NCBI GenBank assembly: GCA_026928255.1
Contig: JAIXKJ010000001.1
Coordinates: 434,001-498,000, forward strand
Direction of reading: 5' to 3'
Length of the DNA stretch: 64,000 bases
Source of the DNA: Anaerolineales bacterium
GTDB taxonomy: Bacteria > Chloroflexota > Anaerolineae > Anaerolineales > Villigracilaceae
Shown: piece by piece, positions 37,070 through 44,440 of the stretch
How the letters are laid out: each line of letters begins with the position of its first letter
How positions within the stretch are numbered: the first letter of the stretch is position 1
Program-made: the position numbers and the translations under genes
The notes under the pieces: model-generated
Told to the model about the DNA's origin: nothing
The model's input: the letters and a program-made list of their open reading frames with translations, nothing else
Databases searched by the model: none

Positions 37070-40000
37070 ATGAGTTTCAACGAAGATACCCGAGTCAAAA
37101 TCCCCGCTATTTTGCATTTGTGCCGTTTGGGCTACGACTATTTGCCTCTGTCCGACGCGGTGTGGGACGGGGAGACGAACGTCTTCACGGACATTTTTCG
37201 AGAAGCGCTCTTGCGGATTAATCCCCAACTGGACGAAGACGGCGCGCGCAGAATATACGAAGACGTTTCGCTGGCGTTGGACAACGAAGATTTAGGAAAA
37301 GCCTTCTACGAAATGCTGACCGCTTCTTCGGGAACGCGGCTGATTGACTTCGAGAATTTTGACAACAATTCTTTTCACGTCGTTACCGAGTTGAATTACC
37401 AAAACGGCGAAGACGAATTTCGCCCCGACGTGATTTTGCTGATCAACGGAATGCCGCTGGTTTTCATCGAGGTGAAAAAGCCGAATAACCGCGACGGCAT
37501 CCTCGCCGAGCGGACGCGCATTAACGCGCGTTTCAAGAAGAAAGAATTTAGAAAATTTATCAACCTTTCGCAAATTCTCGTTTTCTCCAACAACATGGAA
37601 TACGACCCCGATTCGACGGAGAAAATTCAAGGCGTATTTTATTCGACGACCTCTTACGACGAAGCGAATTTCAACTTCTTTCGAGAAGACGAGGCGGACG
37701 GTCTCGACTCGTCCGCGCTGTTGCGGGCGGAGGACGACGACCTTGAAAATTTTGTTTTGAAGAAAAATAATCACATCGTCATTAAATATTCGCCGGAATT
37801 TATTACGAATAAAGACCCCAATTCGCCGACCAACCGCGTGCTGACTTCGCTCTTTTGCCGCGAACGTTTGGCGTTTTTGTTGAAGTATGGAATCGCTTAC
37901 GTCAAAGGCGATCAAGGGTTGCAAAAACACATTATGCGCTATCCGCAGATTTTCGCCACCCGCGCCATCGAGCGCCGACTGGACGAAGGCAAACGCAACG
38001 GCATTATTTGGCACACGCAGGGCAGCGGAAAAACGGCGTTGGCGTATTTCAACACGCGCTATCTGACCGATTATTTTTACGGCAAAGGAAAAACGCCGAA
38101 ATTTTATTTCATCGTCGATCGAATTGATTTGCTGAATCAAGCCAAACTTGAATTTGGCAAGCGCGGATTAATCGTCAAAACGGCAAACTCCAAAGAGGCG
38201 TTGCTGAAAAGTTTTCGCTCAAAGCAGGCGATTGAAAATCAAAGCGGACAACCTGAAATTACGGTGGTCAACATCCAAAAGTTCAAAGACGATTCGGACG
38301 CGATTCGCGCCAGCGATTACGACGTGAACACCCAGCGCGTTTATTTTCTCGACGAAGTGCATCGCAGTTACGACCCGAAGGGAAGTTTTCTCGCCAACCT
38401 AATCAGTTCGGACCGCGAGGCGATTCTCATCGGGCTGACGGGAACGCCCTTGATTAGCGGCGACAACATTTCGCGCAACGTGTTCGGCGGCTACATCCAC
38501 AAATATTATTACAACTCGTCCATCGCGGACGGGTACACGCTGCGCTTAATCCGCGAGGGGATTGAAACCGAGTACAAAATCCAGTTGGAGAAAGCGCTGA
38601 AAGAAGTCGAGATTTTGGAAGGCGACGCGGAGAAGAAAACGATTTTCGCCCACAAAGCCTTCGCCGAGCCGATGCTGGATTACATCGTGCGCGACTTTCT
38701 CAACAGCCGCAAAAAATTTGACGATTATGCCATCGGCGGGATGGTCGTCTGCGACAGCGCAGATCAGGCGCGAAAGTTGTTCGAGATTTTCGTCAATAAA
38801 TATAACCCCGCGCAAAAAACGGTGGAAGAAGTGCGCCGCGATTACAAAGCGATAGCGGAGCCTGCGGCGGAATATTCCGCGTATCAAGCGGACGGCGGAA
38901 GTTTGCGCGCCGCGTTGATTCTGCACGATGTCGGCTCGAAGGACGAACGCAAAGACGAAGTGGAAAGTTTCAAAGAAGGCGCGGCGGATTTGCTCTTCGT
39001 CTATAACATGCTGTTGACCGGCTTTGACGCGCAGCGCTTGAAGAAACTTTACATCGCCCGCCAACTGCGCGACCATAACCTGTTGCAAATGCTGACGCGA
39101 GTCAACCGCCCGTATAAAGATTTCAAATACGGCTTCGTCGTGGACTTCGCCGACATCCGCGCTCAATTTGACAAGACGAACAAAGCCTACTTCGAGGAAC
39201 TGCAAGCCGAATTGGGCGACGAGATGCAGACGTATTCCAACCTCTTCAAATCGAGCGAAGAAATCGAGAAAGAGTTCAGAGAAATTAAGGAGACGTTGTT
39301 CCATTACGATTTGAATAATATGGAAATTTTTTCGCGGCAGATTAACGAAATTTCGGATCGCGGCGCGATGCTTGAAATTCGCCGAGCGTTGGAGAACGCG
39401 CGCAACCTCTATAATTTGGCGAAACTGTTCGGACATTACGATTTGTTGGAGCGGATTGACTTCAAGAAATTTAACCGGCTGCTGGACGAAACGATCGCGC
39501 GCATTGAAATGTTGAATTTGAAGGAAAGCCTTGAAAATCGCGCGGACACGACCAACCTTTTGAACGCGGCGTTAGACAATGTGATTTTCGGTTTTCGCAA
39601 AATTTCAGAAGACGAGTTGGTGATCGCCGACCAGTTGAAGGGGGCGCTGCGAAAAGCGCGCGAGGCGTTGAGCGCAAATTTTGATCCCGCCGACCCGCAG
39701 TATGTAACGCTGTACGACGAGTTGAAGCGTTTGTTTGAGAAGAAGAATTTGAGCGAAATCACGCAAGAGGACATGCGCGAGAATATCGGCGTGTTGGAGA
39801 AGATTTTCGAGAAGGTGAACGAGTTGAATCGACGCAACAATTTGCTGCGGGCGAAGTACGCAAACGACGCGAAGTACGCCCGCATTCATAAGCGCCTTGT
39901 CGAGCGCGGCAAGCCGACGCAACGCGAGAGCGAAATTCAGGAGGCGCTGGCGGATGTGAAGACGCGCACCGACGAGAAGGTTTTCTTGAATCGAAATTTG

Positions 40001-40156
40001 GTCGATTCGGAGGCGTTCTTCGGGAAGATGACGATGAAGAATATTGTCGAGGCGTTTGATAAAATCAAAATTGCGCTCGACCCTGAATCGGCGGATTTTA
40101 TTAATCGTTTGGCGGTGAAGGAATATCTGGGCGAGTATCAAGGCGCGACGGTTTGA
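37070..40156 (+). CDS. hsdR: Type I restriction enzyme, R (translocase/endonuclease) subunit
   Basis: 1028 residues. ATP-driven DNA translocation and cleavage subunit of a type I restriction complex. The N-terminal PD-(D/E)xK nuclease is FRPDVILLINGMPLVFIEVK (Asp, Glu and Lys present). The SF2 motor has Walker A HTQGSGKTALAYF, the DEAD-like box VYFLDEVHRSYDPKG, GLTGTPLISGD, and motifs V/VI in LLTGFDAQRLKKLYIARQ and QMLTRVNRPYKDF. The C-terminal helical part (about 700-1028) would bind HsdM. AAGGAAG precedes the ATG. The partner hsdM is separated from it by a transposase-like gene and hairpin repeats, so HsdR may be translated or transcribed apart from HsdM/HsdS. Confidence 0.96.
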   Translation: MSFNEDTRVKIPAILHLCRLGYDYLPLSDAVWDGETNVFTDIFREALLRINPQLDEDGARRIYEDVSLALDNEDLGKAFYEMLTASSGTRLIDFENFDNNSFHVVTELNYQNGEDEFRPDVILLINGMPLVFIEVKKPNNRDGILAERTRINARFKKKEFRKFINLSQILVFSNNMEYDPDSTEKIQGVFYSTTSYDEANFNFFREDEADGLDSSALLRAEDDDLENFVLKKNNHIVIKYSPEFITNKDPNSPTNRVLTSLFCRERLAFLLKYGIAYVKGDQGLQKHIMRYPQIFATRAIERRLDEGKRNGIIWHTQGSGKTALAYFNTRYLTDYFYGKGKTPKFYFIVDRIDLLNQAKLEFGKRGLIVKTANSKEALLKSFRSKQAIENQSGQPEITVVNIQKFKDDSDAIRASDYDVNTQRVYFLDEVHRSYDPKGSFLANLISSDREAILIGLTGTPLISGDNISRNVFGGYIHKYYYNSSIADGYTLRLIREGIETEYKIQLEKALKEVEILEGDAEKKTIFAHKAFAEPMLDYIVRDFLNSRKKFDDYAIGGMVVCDSADQARKLFEIFVNKYNPAQKTVEEVRRDYKAIAEPAAEYSAYQADGGSLRAALILHDVGSKDERKDEVESFKEGAADLLFVYNMLLTGFDAQRLKKLYIARQLRDHNLLQMLTRVNRPYKDFKYGFVVDFADIRAQFDKTNKAYFEELQAELGDEMQTYSNLFKSSEEIEKEFREIKETLFHYDLNNMEIFSRQINEISDRGAMLEIRRALENARNLYNLAKLFGHYDLLERIDFKKFNRLLDETIARIEMLNLKESLENRADTTNLLNAALDNVIFGFRKISEDELVIADQLKGALRKAREALSANFDPADPQYVTLYDELKRLFEKKNLSEITQEDMRENIGVLEKIFEKVNELNRRNNLLRAKYANDAKYARIHKRLVERGKPTQRESEIQEALADVKTRTDEKVFLNRNLVDSEAFFGKMTMKNIVEAFDKIKIALDPESADFINRLAVKEYLGEYQGATV

Positions 40157-40172
40157 ATGACGAAAAACGCAA

Positions 40173-40344
40173 AGCCGCGCGGCGGTCAGACCCTGAAAGG
40201 GTCGCATGTTTGTAGAACGATGGGTAGAATCATATTCGACCCCGCAGGGGTCGGATGTGCGGATGCATGACCATGTTATAAACGTCCGACCGCGTTGCGG
40301 TCAGAGACCCTGAAAGGGTCAAATATTTATAGCCTGAAAGGGTC
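40173..40344. repeat. Hairpin-repeat cluster 1 (between hsdR and the RAYT gene)
   Basis: Contains four perfect 15-base palindromes with six-base arms and a three-base loop: GACCCTGAAAGGGTC (40189-40203 and 40306-40320), GACCCCGCAGGGGTC (40238-40252) and GACCGCGTTGCGGTC (40288-40302). Two damaged copies, at 40173-40187 and 40330-40344, have lost the first two bases of the pattern. Units are followed by ATGTTTGTA- or AATATTTATA-type sequence. The last one supplies the sequence just before the transposase ribosome site. Confidence 0.9.
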
Positions 40345-40365
40345 AAATATTTATAGGATGAAAAG

Positions 40366-40830
40366 ATGACCACCTATTCACAGATTTATATTCAGGTTGT
40401 GTTTGCGGTAAAAGGTCGGCGGAGTTTGATTTCGTCCGCGTGGGAAGAGGAGCTGTATAAATACATTACGGGCATTGTGCGAAATAAAGAGCAGAAGATG
40501 TTGGCAATTAATGGGATGCCCGATCATTTGCATTTTTTGATTGGGATGCGTCCCGCTTGTTGTTTGTCGGATTTGGTGCGCGAGGTGAAGAAGTCGTCTA
40601 ATGAGTTTATTAAAACGAAAGGATTTTGTCCGTCAGGGTTTCAATGGCAGGAGGGGTTTGGGGCGTTTTCATACAGCCATTCCAGTTTGGATAATGTGAT
40701 TGGTTATATTATGCGGCAGAAGGAACATCACCGCAAGCAGACGTTTAAGGACGAATATTTGACGTTTTTGAGAAATTTTGCGATTGAGTATAAAGACGAG
40801 TATTTGTTTGAATGGGTTGAAAGTCAATAG
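40366..40830 (+). CDS. IS200-like / REP-associated tyrosine transposase (RAYT-like)
   Basis: 154 residues, Y1 transposase family of HUH single-strand nucleases. The His-hydrophobe-His motif is MPDHLHFLIGM and the catalytic Tyr is most likely in NVIGYIMRQKEHHRKQ, a signature of this family. Relatives are IS200/IS605 TnpA and the RAYT proteins that act on REP hairpins. No accessory TnpB and no clear IS ends are seen; instead the gene is embedded in many short hairpins, which fits a RAYT. It sits between hsdR and hsdM in the same direction. Intact, so possibly active. Start ATG 40366 after AGGATGAAAAG. Confidence 0.92.
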   Translation: MTTYSQIYIQVVFAVKGRRSLISSAWEEELYKYITGIVRNKEQKMLAINGMPDHLHFLIGMRPACCLSDLVREVKKSSNEFIKTKGFCPSGFQWQEGFGAFSYSHSSLDNVIGYIMRQKEHHRKQTFKDEYLTFLRNFAIEYKDEYLFEWVESQ

Positions 40831-40857
40831 CGGATAGACCCCATAGTAGAATCGCAT

Positions 40858-41174
40858 TTGACCGCGTTACAAACATTTGACCGCGTTACAAACATTTGAC
40901 CGCGTTGCGGTCAGACCCTGAAAGGGTCGTATGTTTGTAGAACGATGGGTAGAATCGTATTCGACCCCTACGGGGTCGGATGTGCGGATGCATGACCATG
41001 TTATAAACGTCCGACCGCGTGGCGGTCGTGCGCGGATGCGATGACCGTGTTATAAACATTCGACCGCGTTGCGGTCGTGTGCGGATGCGATGACCGCGTT
41101 ATAAACATTTGACCGCGCGGCGGTCGTGCGTAGACGCGATGACGGCGTTACAAACATTTGACCGCGAAGCGGTC
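40858..41174. repeat. Hairpin-repeat cluster 2 (between the RAYT gene and hsdM)
   Basis: Two 19-base half-units (GACCGCGTTACAAACATTT at 40860 and 40879) lead into seven complete 15-base hairpins: GACCGCGTTGCGGTC (40898, 41062), GACCCTGAAAGGGTC (40914), GACCCCTACGGGGTC (40963), and GACCGC/GCGGTC stems with loops GTG (41013), GCG (41111) and GAA (41160). The arm TACAAACAT before units and ATGTTTGTA after units are reverse complements, so longer foldbacks are possible. It fills almost all of the 364-base gap; no other gene is seen. The last unit runs into the hsdM ribosome site. Confidence 0.9.
41013..41159. repeat. 49-base tandem repeat, three copies
   Basis: Three consecutive 49-base copies (41013-41061, 41062-41110, 41111-41159). 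Each consists of a GACCGC-nnn-GCGGTC hairpin, then GTGCGCGGATGCGATGACCG-like sequence and ATAAACATT or ACAAACATT. The copies differ at a few sites, including the hairpin loops. A fourth hairpin follows at 41160. Confidence 0.88.
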
Positions 41175-41194
41175 GCATATTGATAGGATAAACC

Positions 41195-42823
41195 ATGAAC
41201 GATCTTGATTTTACGACGCAGACCAAACAATTGATTGACACGCTCAAAGGCGTGTGCGCGAATTACGGGCTGGGCAACGACGGCAACGAATTCAAAATTA
41301 TTACGCAGACGTTTTTATATAAATTTATCAACGATAAATTCAGTTACGAGGCGAAGCGCGCCGACCCGCGTTTGGCGAAGGCGAAAAGCTGGACGGAAGA
41401 AGTAGGGAGATTCAGCGAGGGCGAGTATCAAACCCTGTTGAACCGACTCGGTCCCGAGGTCCCGATTTTGAGGCGCGAGCATTATCTCGTCTCCTTATTT
41501 AACCGCCAATCCGACCCGCAATTCGCCAAATTGTTCGACGACACGCTGCGCGACATCGCCTTGTTGAACAACGATATTTTTTCGGTCAAGACGGACGCGG
41601 GGACGAAGATTACGCTCTTCGACGAGTTGAGCGGCTTCATCGCCGACGCTTCGCGGCGCGACGCTTTTTGCCGCGCTTTGATTAACCCGCTGATTGGGTT
41701 TAGTTTTGAAAACGTCTTCGAGCGCAAGTTTGATTTTTTTGCGACTATCTTCGAGTATTTGATTAAGGATTACAACAAAGACGGCGGCGGAAAGTACGCC
41801 GAGTATTACACGCCGCACGCGGTGGCGAAAATTATGGCGGACATTTTGGTAACGGGCAAGCCGAAGAGCGTTACCGTGTACGACCCCGCGGCGGGTTCGG
41901 GTTCGCTGTTGATGAGTTTGGCGCACGCCATCGGCGAGGAGCGCTGCAGCGTTTTCTCGCAGGATATTTCGCAGAAGTCGAGCGGCATGTTGCGCTTGAA
42001 TCTCATCCTTAACAATTTGGCGCATTCCATCCAAAATGCGGCGCAGGGCAACACGCTTTTGAACCCGTATCATCGGCGCGGCGGCAAGTTGCGGACGTTC
42101 GATTACATCGTTTCTAATCCGCCTTTCAAATTGGATTTTAGCGAGTACCGCGACGACCTCGAAGCGAACGTTAACCGCGAGCGTTTTTTTGCGGGCGTTC
42201 CGAATGTGCCGAAAAAGGATAAAGATAAGATGGCGATTTATCTGCTCTTTATTCAGCATATTATTTTTTCGCTCGCCGCAGACGGGAAGGCGGCGATTGT
42301 CGTGCCGACGGGTTTTCTCACCGCCCAAAGCGGAATCGAAAAACGCATCCGCGAGAAGTTGGTTGACGAGAAGATGTTGCGCGGCGTGGTTTCGATGCCG
42401 AGCAATATTTTCGCCACAACGGGGACGAACGTTTCGGTTTTGTTTTTGGACAAAGCCAACGTCAAAGGCGAAATTGTGTTGATGGACGCTTCTAAATTGG
42501 GGACGACGATTAAGGACGGCAAAAATCAGAAGACGCTGCTTTCGGCGGAGGAAGAGCGCCAGATTGTGGAGACGTTTAACGCGCATAAGGCGGCGGACGA
42601 TTTTTCGGTCGTCGTCGGTTACGAGCAGATTAAGGAGAAGAATTATTCGTTTAGCGCCGGTCAATATTTTGACGTGAAGATTGAATACGCGGAACTTTCG
42701 CCCGAAGAGTTTGAAGGGAAGATGGACGGTTATAGAAAGAATCTTGATTCGCTTTTTGCTGAAAGTGAGAAATTAGAAAAAGAAATAAAGAAGCAGTTAG
42801 ACGAGTTGAGATATGGCGAATAG
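41195..42823 (+). CDS. hsdM: Type I restriction-modification methyltransferase subunit
   Basis: 542 residues. N6-adenine methyltransferase subunit, forming M2S with HsdS. An N-terminal helical HsdM_N domain (about 1-140) is followed by the catalytic domain: gamma-class order with SAM motif I VTVYDPAAGSGSLLMSLAHA and catalytic motif IV FDYIVSNPPFKLDFSEY. The C-terminus is coiled and charged. AGGA precedes the ATG. The end overlaps the hsdS start by 11 bases, so M and S are translationally coupled, while hsdR is separated by the transposase gene. Confidence 0.96.
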   Translation: MNDLDFTTQTKQLIDTLKGVCANYGLGNDGNEFKIITQTFLYKFINDKFSYEAKRADPRLAKAKSWTEEVGRFSEGEYQTLLNRLGPEVPILRREHYLVSLFNRQSDPQFAKLFDDTLRDIALLNNDIFSVKTDAGTKITLFDELSGFIADASRRDAFCRALINPLIGFSFENVFERKFDFFATIFEYLIKDYNKDGGGKYAEYYTPHAVAKIMADILVTGKPKSVTVYDPAAGSGSLLMSLAHAIGEERCSVFSQDISQKSSGMLRLNLILNNLAHSIQNAAQGNTLLNPYHRRGGKLRTFDYIVSNPPFKLDFSEYRDDLEANVNRERFFAGVPNVPKKDKDKMAIYLLFIQHIIFSLAADGKAAIVVPTGFLTAQSGIEKRIREKLVDEKMLRGVVSMPSNIFATTGTNVSVLFLDKANVKGEIVLMDASKLGTTIKDGKNQKTLLSAEEERQIVETFNAHKAADDFSVVVGYEQIKEKNYSFSAGQYFDVKIEYAELSPEEFEGKMDGYRKNLDSLFAESEKLEKEIKKQLDELRYGE

Positions 42824-44039
42824 AAAAATTATTATTAATAAAATTGCAAAAATAAACGCTGAATCTATTCGCTCAAAAAACGCCCCAAACGTAATTCATT
42901 ATTTGGATACGAGCAGTATTACAAAAAATAAGATTGACAACATTCAAATTCTTGATTCTCGAATCGCTCCTTTTCCAAGTAGGGCGCAAAGAAAAGTAAA
43001 AAATAAAACGATTATTTATTCTACCGTTCGTCCAGAACAAGAACATTTTGGAATTATTGAAGAAAGAAATAAAGATTTAATTGTTTCTTCGGGTTTTCTT
43101 ACTATTGACGTCGTGGATAAAGAAATTGACCCTAAGTATTTATATTATTTGATAACGCGAAAAGATATTACAAATTATTTACAACGAGTAGCAGTAAATA
43201 ATGTATCGGCTTATCCTTCAATAAATCCCGACGATTTAGGGGTAATGGAATTTATTATTCCAAACGACCTTCGCACCCAGAAAAAAATTGCGGACGTGTT
43301 GTCCGCGTTGGATGCGAAAATCGAACTGAACGCGCGCGTCAACGCCGAGTTAGAGTCTCTGGCGAAGACGATTTACGATTATTGGTTTGTGCAATTTGCC
43401 CCGCACAAATCCGCTGGCGGGGGGCTGGTCTGGAATGAGGAATTGAAGCGGGAGATTCCGCTTGGGTGGGAGGCGGATAATATAATGAGACTTGGAGATT
43501 TGCTTGGCGGCGGAACTCCAAAAACAAGCGAACCTTCCTATTGGGGAGGTAATATTCCGTTTTTCACGCCAAAAGATGCTGACGATTCGATATTCGTACT
43601 AAATACAATGGACTACATTACAAAGGCTGGGCTTGAAAGTTGCAGTAGCAGGTTATATCCAAAAGGAACAATTTTTATTACTGCTCGTGGTACAGTTGGC
43701 AAGATTAATGTCGCTTCACAAGATATGGCAATGAATCAATCTTGCTATGCAATTCAAGCAAAGCCTGAAATTAACTATTATTTTCTACATCAACATTCAA
43801 TGCATCTCGTTCAATATTTGAAAGCCAAATCAAACGGCTCAATATTTGACGCTATCGTATCGAATGACATCAAACTTACGCCAATTGTTATTCCGCCTTT
43901 ATTACTCATTCAAAAGTTCGGCGAACACATAAAAGATTTATACGAGAAAATTCTCGTCAACAAGCAAGAATCCCAAGCGCTGACGGAAGTCCGCGATTGG
44001 CTTTTGCCGTTGCTGATGAACGGTCAGGTGAAGGTCTGA
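42813..44039 (+). CDS. hsdS: Type I restriction-modification specificity subunit
   Basis: 408 residues. It determines the bipartite target of the type I enzyme. TRD1 spans about residues 1-150 (ending NPDDLGVMEFIIP), then the central conserved helix (about 155-200, KKIADVLSALDAKIELNARV ... TIYDYWFVQF), TRD2 (about 215-370, beginning GDLLGGGTPKTSEPSYWGG) and the distal conserved helix (ILVNKQESQALTEVRDWLLP). Both TRD-coding parts are AT-rich and the conserved parts are not, a mosaic typical of exchanged TRDs. It overlaps hsdM by 11 bases. The recognised sequence cannot be read from the protein. Confidence 0.94.
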   Translation: MANRKIIINKIAKINAESIRSKNAPNVIHYLDTSSITKNKIDNIQILDSRIAPFPSRAQRKVKNKTIIYSTVRPEQEHFGIIEERNKDLIVSSGFLTIDVVDKEIDPKYLYYLITRKDITNYLQRVAVNNVSAYPSINPDDLGVMEFIIPNDLRTQKKIADVLSALDAKIELNARVNAELESLAKTIYDYWFVQFAPHKSAGGGLVWNEELKREIPLGWEADNIMRLGDLLGGGTPKTSEPSYWGGNIPFFTPKDADDSIFVLNTMDYITKAGLESCSSRLYPKGTIFITARGTVGKINVASQDMAMNQSCYAIQAKPEINYYFLHQHSMHLVQYLKAKSNGSIFDAIVSNDIKLTPIVIPPLLLIQKFGEHIKDLYEKILVNKQESQALTEVRDWLLPLLMNGQVKV

Positions 44040-44061
44040 ACTATGATTTATGGGATTAAAT

Positions 44062-44123
44062 GAAAACTATGATTGGAGCGGCGCAATCATAGCCCGTCGA
44101 GTAATCATTTCAATCATAGTTTC
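44062..44123. terminator. Hairpin cluster after hsdS (possible terminator or switch)
   Basis: GAAAACTATGATTG (44062-44075) can pair with CAATCATAG (44084-44092) or with CAATCATAGTTTC (44111-44123), giving two mutually exclusive stems. ACTATGATT also occurs directly at the hsdS stop codon (44040-44049). There is no long T-run, so its termination strength is doubtful. Confidence 0.45.
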
Positions 44124-44144
44124 AGACGAGGAATAAACCCATTC

Positions 44145-44400
44145 GACCGCGTCGCGGTCGCGCCCTTGCGCCGAAATTGTAACGGCTATAAAGATTAGAC
44201 CCCTTCGGGGTCAGATGTTTGTAACACGAACGCCCGAATTTATGCGACTGACCGTGCAACGGTCGAATGTTTGTAACGGCAATAAAGATTAGACCCCTTC
44301 GGGGTCGGATGTTTGTAACACGAACGCCCGAACTTATGCGACTGACCGTGAAACGGTCAAATGTTTGTAACGGCTATAAAAATATGACCGCGTCGCGGTC
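44145..44400. repeat. Hairpin-repeat cluster 3 (downstream of hsdS)
   Basis: Six complete 15-base hairpins: GACCGCGTCGCGGTC (44145, 44386), GACCCCTTCGGGGTC (44198, 44292; contains a CTTCGG tetraloop), GACCGTGCAACGGTC (44250) and GACCGTGAAACGGTC (44344). Four units are followed by ATGTTTGTAAC. The 400-base stretch 44040-44440 between hsdS and mntH holds only these repeats, the preceding hairpins and a short simple repeat; I see no gene. Confidence 0.9.
44181..44374. repeat. 94-base tandem repeat, two copies plus a partial third
   Basis: The unit starting AACGGCTATAAAGATTAGAC at 44181 recurs at 44275 with few differences, and its first bases again at 44369. Each complete unit contains one CC/GG hairpin and one GT/AC hairpin separated by ATGTTTGTAACACGAACGCC and flanks. 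Confidence 0.85.
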
Positions 44401-44432
44401 AACCTGAAACCTGACACCTGATACCTGAAACC
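44401..44432. repeat. Degenerate 8-base tandem repeat
   Basis: Four near-copies of an ACCTGANA-type octamer (AACCTGAAACCTGACACCTG and continuation), just before the mntH stop on the opposite strand. Confidence 0.6.
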
Positions 44433-44440
44433 CGCACCCC

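Noticed and set aside
38546..39436. 296-residue minus-strand frame inside hsdR
   Set aside because: Antisense to motor motifs of HsdR, no ribosome site, no recognisable domain.
40831..41194. Repeats before hsdM as a CRISPR array
   Set aside because: Repeat units are palindromic and irregularly spaced, the intervals are themselves repeated, and no cas gene is present.
41495..42664. 389-residue open frame on the minus strand inside hsdM
   Set aside because: Low-complexity, Arg/His/Asn-rich translation antisense to a clear HsdM; no start signal or family similarity. A shadow frame.
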